From Allodiplogaster sudhausi (taxonomy: Eukaryota > Nematoda > Chromadorea > Rhabditida > Diplogasteridae), in NCBI GenBank assembly GCA_945643635.1, contig CALZFC010000254.1:379001-443000 (forward strand): a DNA stretch of 64,000 nucleotides, in the 5' to 3' direction. Positions 60,087 to 64,000 of this stretch are shown here, piece by piece. Each line of letters opens with the position of its first letter. The first letter of the stretch is position 1. The notes beneath the pieces were generated by a model. That model ran no database searches, was not told the DNA's origin, and worked only from the letters and a program-made list of their open reading frames with translations. Both the position numbers and the translations under genes were made by a program.

Positions 60087-62488
60087 CTCTGGTTTTCCAC
60101 AATGACCCTAATTAGGCTGGAACGGAGCCTAAGACCCTTCCTGGATTTGACAAATTTGGTCGATCCAAAAGTATAATTAGGCTCGGAAGCCGCACAATTA
60201 GGGCTTACTTTTTGCCTAATTAGGCACATGTAGCAAACTTTATCCTGTATGCATAAAGAGACATTTTCAAATATTGTTTCACAAACAGACATTGATAAAG
60301 TGATATTCAATAATATAAAAATGTTTCTGAGTAACGAAAAAAACATAACAATCATAACAAAATGGCCCTGAGAGAGTGAGGTACACGAAAAAACGACCCT
60401 TTAAGAAAACGTGGACTCTGAGGGTGGAAGAAGCTGACAGCTTAGTCGTTGACTTGATCTCCTCCTAACTTTCTCTTCTTTGCACGCGCATCCGTGGTGT
60501 AGTAAGTGAAGTAATGAGCCCAGAGGTCGCAGACGGAGCTCTCCAATTCCTTTTTCTTCTTCTCATCAGCACCAGCGAAAGTAATCGCCGCCAAGAACGC
60601 ATCTGTAACGAAATTATTTGTAAGTATCTTGTTTAATGAGTAATTTGAAAACTTGCCTGTGCATCCATTGAGGATGGTAAAGGGAATTGCTCTCTTTCCC
60701 TCATTCGGCTTCGCAGCTACCGTGTAATGATGACGCACCGACAGTGGAATGATCTTAATTATTGAAAATAAAAGCTAAACTTTGCTATAATCAAGTTAAG
60801 AACCTCCTCCATTGCATGCCGAGACACGTGCTTGACAACAGCACGGAGAGTGCCGGTTTTGGAAGGGCACGTACCGAAGACCTCGAGTATGTCGCCCTTT
60901 CCTGAATGAAAAAAAGTACCCAGTAAAACTATAAGTCTAAAGTCGAACCTCCTGAAATCGGGGCTTAAACAAAATCCACCGATTACAATAAAAGTTTACC
61001 GGATCGTCGTGAGCACCAGTTACAACTCTCGCATCGATTTTGATGTCATTCCAATGTTCAACGCGAGCCAGCTCATTAACGATGTACCGAAGCAAACGGT
61101 CGTGAACTGCTGTTGATGGCTCAGTTGCTCCGAGATAAATGGCTCCCAAAAATACCGATCCTTCCTTTGCCCGGTGAGCATCATCAAGATCAAGAGCCAT
61201 CAGTCCAAGGGGCCAACATTTTAGCCTGCATTTAAGTAAATAACTAGGCCAAAGAGCGACAGCTGGTCTAACCGGGAGTGCCCCTTAAGACGGACTCCGT
61301 CCCAACTTGATACAAAGCTTAGTGGCTGGAGGTCCTTCTCCACTTTCACTCTGTGTTGAAAGAAGGGGAAAGCTAATGGTGACTCGAGGATCACGCCGGA
61401 TGCGACTGCCTCGTGAAGTTTGGAAATGTGCTTGTAGTGGGAATTCAGGAGACGATAAACTAGCTGAGCAATGTTCGCGAGAACAACTGTGGATTTGGCA
61501 GGTCCGTCAGAGCAAAAACATCTATGGCAAGAATACTGTCTTCCTGAGTGACAAATATACGAATAACAGTAATACCTGTCAACATCACAGCTACAGCGAG
61601 CACACAATATTAAATTGTGCGAGTGATATGTCTCATTGTTAAGAAATGAGCGCATGAACTGTTCATGCGGCGAGGGATGAGCAGAGAAGTAAAGGTTTAA
61701 ACCTAGACAAGTTGCATAAAAAGCAGTAAAATGTGCTGAAACATATAAATATTTAACATACTTGCTTGGCTGAAGCTGCTGTCCATTAAATGCTGTAGTT
61801 GGCATAGAACTTGCGAAGGTATCGATGCCAAGTCTTCGACTGCATCACCTTAAACGACAAACACTAGATCGAATCATAACTCGCTCATAATCAAAAGTAA
61901 TACATGTTGAATGAATAATTTGTAAGAAAAAATTGAAACTTATTCGCAAAATATCATAAAAGCATTGCATCAACATATCAGTTTACGATCATTCATTTCT
62001 GTGTAAAAGATAAAATCATACCTTCTTCATTGACAATTGGATCCAATGAAGAGTCATCAAAGTCAAGAAATTGATCTTCATTGCCGTCATCGCTCTCAGT
62101 CGCCAGGACATCCACGAAATCATCTTCAGATTCTTCCCTCGAAGCGACTGCATCAGCCACTCGCGCTTCGATGTCCAATAGGCGCTGATACCTCCTCTTT
62201 CTTCGTTTGATGAAAGAACTATCCATCTACCTGCAACTTAGCTTAACGAAGTAAACATGAATTTCATACAGAAAACAAGCAAGTTATATGAAATCGCAAA
62301 GGTTTATGCTCCCGCTTTCATTTTCAACTCAAGAATGATTAATTCAACTTATCGCCACACACACACACTACCGTACTATTCACACCGAAACATTTAAGGC
62401 CAGAGACTGCCTAGACTAGGCTGCCGTTTGCCTAATTAGGCTAGGATTCCCGCTCCAGCCTAACTAGGGTCATTGTGGAAAACCAGAG
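60087..62488. mobile_element. DNA transposon with about 40-bp terminal inverted repeats
   Basis: The left end CTCTGGTTTTCCACAATGAC (60087) and right end (62488, reverse complement) match over about 38 bp with two differences. Inside the ends, the motif CCTAATTAGGC recurs (about 60107, 60175, 60216 and 62431), a likely set of transposase binding sites. One spliced minus-strand gene fills the interior. The insertion splits a tandem repeat. No clean target duplication was found: only CA abuts both ends, and CTGCAT occurs a few bases outside on the left and about 30 bases outside on the right. Confidence 0.88.
60442..62226 (-). CDS. Transposon-encoded protein of unrecognised family (putative transposase)
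   Basis: Exons in coding order: 62022-62226, 61762-61848, 61702 to about 61250, about 60950-61230, about 60787-60904, about 60655-60757 and 60442-60605. The N-terminus is basic then acidic (SSFIKRRKRRYQRLLDIEAR, then Glu/Asp-rich). Next comes a Cys-rich zinc-ribbon-like segment (LCARCSCDVD, QYSCHRCFC; the 36 nt between can be read through or removed as an intron) and a conserved-looking core (LAFPFFQHRVKVEKDLQPLS, SSWDGVRLKGHSRLDQLS, AKEGSVFLGAIYLG). After these come GKGDILEVFGTCPSKTGTLR and an exon ending NGCT with a GC donor (ACAG/GCAAGT). The last exon ends KRKLGGDQVND. Near 61215-61250 the frame needs an unusual junction or an indel. Its place between inverted repeats makes a transposase likely, but I do not recognise the superfamily. 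Confidence 0.7.
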
Positions 62489-62720
62489 CATAAGACAGTG
62501 AATCCAATCCATCTCATTACCCTGCATTAGAAAGTTCATGAAAATGGAGTTTGGATACAAAGTATGATAAGGTGCACGTTCACTCCAAATTAAATCCCAT
62601 GGAGGCTAACAGAAAAGCAGTTAGCAGCTAATCAAATAGACGAAATGAGGCGCAATGCCGAGAAATTGAGCGTAATGAAGTCAGGACATACTCTGAAAAG
62701 CCTTGTGGAAGCTCTAAATA

Positions 62721-63080
62721 GCATGACTCCGCAAACCTACCGTTGTTCAACTGCTTCTCAGATAAGCGAGCATTAAAGGAATTCAAAATTAACATATCAT
62801 AAATCAGTTGTTTAAAAGTCAACGCAATCTTCATGAGCATTTTTTCAAAATTCTTCTAACAAACACTTATTTTGTGACACTGAATAATCGTTCAATTTAA
62901 CCGAATTCTGAAATACAAAACATAAAAGTAATAAAAGAAAAAAAGATTCCAGGCTGCTTGGTAGAAAAGTTTTCGAAACAAATATCTTGGCAAATTGCCA
63001 AGATTCTTGTTTCGAAAGCGCTGACTACGGTATAGAACAGGCATTTCGTGTTAGGAGTGAACGACTTTCAAGCTCCTTTA
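62721..63080. other. Spacer, no supported gene
   Basis: AT-rich DNA between the tandem-repeat remnant and the 3' tandem duplication. Nothing else is seen. Confidence 0.4.
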
Positions 63081-64000
63081 ACCACCAGGCCACCAACCCA
63101 CCCATGCAGCTTTCGGCATTGGATAACCTAGTGATAGGGGGGGGGAATATGAGCGCAGCAATTTGCTTCATTCATCTCTCTCTCTCTCTCTCATCTCTCT
63201 TTCACTGTCTCATCTCTGATAGGGGGGGGGAATATTACGAATTCATATCTTCCATAAAAGAGGGTGCGGCTCTTCGTCGATATACACACACAAAAATACT
63301 TGGTCATATTCTACAGAATGAGATACAGATATATCTGTAGTATAGCGACCTACAGAATTATTTGTTGTTTGGTCGAGCACATTCTGTATCTTCAGAGGAC
63401 ATTTTGTAGTTTTTATTCGGCTGAGCCGGCCGCGCATGCACACAGATACCGATTTCGCATCGTTTTGCTTTGTTTCTCTGCTTCTCTGGATAAAACTCTC
63501 TATCTCTCTCGATGTATTTTCTCTCTCTGTATCTCTCTCTACAACTGTACCTTTTCCCGCCACTATTATGTATGTTTTCACCCTTTTAAAGTCTCTTTTC
63601 TTCAGTATTCGAGCATTTCCGAAGCAGTTTCTCTTCTCTCTCTCTCTCTCTCTCTCTCTTAACCACCAGGCCACCAACCCACCCATGCAGCTTTCGGCAT
63701 TGGATAACCTGGTGATAGGGGGGGGGGAATATGAGCGCAGCAATTTGCTTCATTCATCTCTCTCTCTCTCTCTCATCTCTCTTTCACTGTCTCATCTCTG
63801 ATAGGGGGGGGGGAATATTACGAATTCATATCTTCCATAAAAGAGGGTGCGGCTCTTCGTCGATATACACACAGAAAAATATTTGGTCATATTCTACAGA
63901 ATGAGATACAGAAATATCTGTAGTATAGCGACCTACAGAATTATTTGTTGTTTGGTCGAGCACATTCTGTATCTTCAGAGGACATTTTGTAGTTTTTATT
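63081..64000. repeat. Tandem duplication of about 585-bp unit, running off the window
   Basis: ACCACCAGGCCACCAACCCA at 63081 recurs at 63662, and TTACGAATTCATATCTTCC at 63237 recurs at 63828. Each unit contains GATAGGGGGGGG runs, short CT runs, and a block shared with 54618-55030. Spacing differs slightly because the (CT)n and G runs differ in length. At least 1.6 copies are visible. Confidence 0.92.

Larger units (their letters stand above)
59690..62720. repeat. Roughly 300-bp tandem repeat interrupted by a transposon
   Basis: The unit with AAGTATCGGAGTAAG, CACGGCTCAAAA and GAAAATGGAGTTTGGATACA starts at about 59692 and again at about 59990. It resumes after the 60087-62488 insertion: GAAAATGGAGTTTGGATACA reappears at about 62533 with the same GCAGTTAGCAGCTAA context. 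A third, more diverged piece may precede 59690. The repeat has no coding potential. Confidence 0.75.
1000..63660. repeat. Pervasive (CT)n/(GA)n microsatellites
   Basis: Long CT or GA runs occur throughout, for example 2682-2711, 3858-3893, 5395-5424, 22108-22140, 27105-27130, 29698-29728, 31813-31845, 33970-33995, 34232-34269, 34428-34462, 35998-36060, 36930-36985, 37964-37991, 38585-38622, 39738-39760, 57908-57951 and 63636-63659. Most reading frames of low complexity (Ser/Leu, Arg/Glu, Glu/Lys) across them are artefacts. Confidence 0.95.

Noticed and set aside
60087..62488. CTGCAT as the target-site duplication of this transposon
   Set aside because: The two copies lie at unequal distances from the inverted ends (a few bases versus about 30), so a simple duplication at insertion does not explain them.

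Overview
The window is animal (metazoan) nuclear DNA. Genes are split into many exons of about 50-200 bp with GT-AG junctions, acceptors are often TTTTCAG-like, introns are mostly short, and the spaces between exons are full of (CT)n/(GA)n microsatellites and transposon debris. A nematode or another ecdysozoan fits best. The hints are a channel joining an EGF module to a degenerin/ENaC fold, and two genes on one strand only 84 nt apart with a splice-acceptor motif right before the second start codon. This placement is inference, because no rRNA or mitochondrial marker is present.

Layout. 1.2-2.6 kb (-): a dual-specificity phosphatase in five exons. 2.6-6.3 kb: purine/pyrimidine microsatellites. 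6.3-14.7 kb (+): a full FMR1/FXR family gene with Agenet/Tudor, KH1, KH2 and RGG parts, carrying a hAT-like composite insertion in one intron. 14.7-18 kb: 3' flank, no gene seen. 18.0-26.3 kb (-): a type II membrane protein with a threonine-rich stalk and a C-terminal fibrinogen-related domain; its largest intron holds an 850-bp-arm inverted repeat. 26.4-28.4 kb (-): an unrecognised helical protein in operon-like spacing with the previous gene. 31-44.6 kb (+): a microsatellite-rich region with good individual exons: WD40-like pieces at 31-32 kb, unidentified exons at 33-40 kb, and a transmembrane segment plus Ser/Lys-rich tail at 41.6-44.6 kb whose intron contains a hAT-like element with a perfect 8-bp target duplication. 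45.2-49.2 kb (-): an EGF plus mucin-like plus degenerin/ENaC channel subunit. 49.7-54.2 kb: nested inverted repeats enclosing a small secreted cysteine-rich protein gene (52.8-53.5 kb, -). 55.5-59.0 kb (+): a decayed DNA transposon with two genes, one resembling the zinc-binding cytoplasmic domain of P2X7 and one a THAP-type DDE transposase. 59.35 kb: a perfect 46-bp-arm palindrome. 60.09-62.49 kb: another DNA transposon with clear terminal inverted repeats and a spliced minus-strand gene of unknown family. 63.1-64.0 kb: a roughly 585-bp tandem duplication whose unit also occurs at 54.6 kb.

The resident genes do not form an obvious pathway: a phosphatase, an RNA-binding translational regulator, a lectin-like surface protein, an ion channel and a secreted protein. 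The accessory content is the striking part. At least four separable mobile-element systems can be delimited by repeats, target duplications or protein homology, and the microsatellites show a strand bias relative to splice sites (sense GA after donors, sense CT before acceptors).
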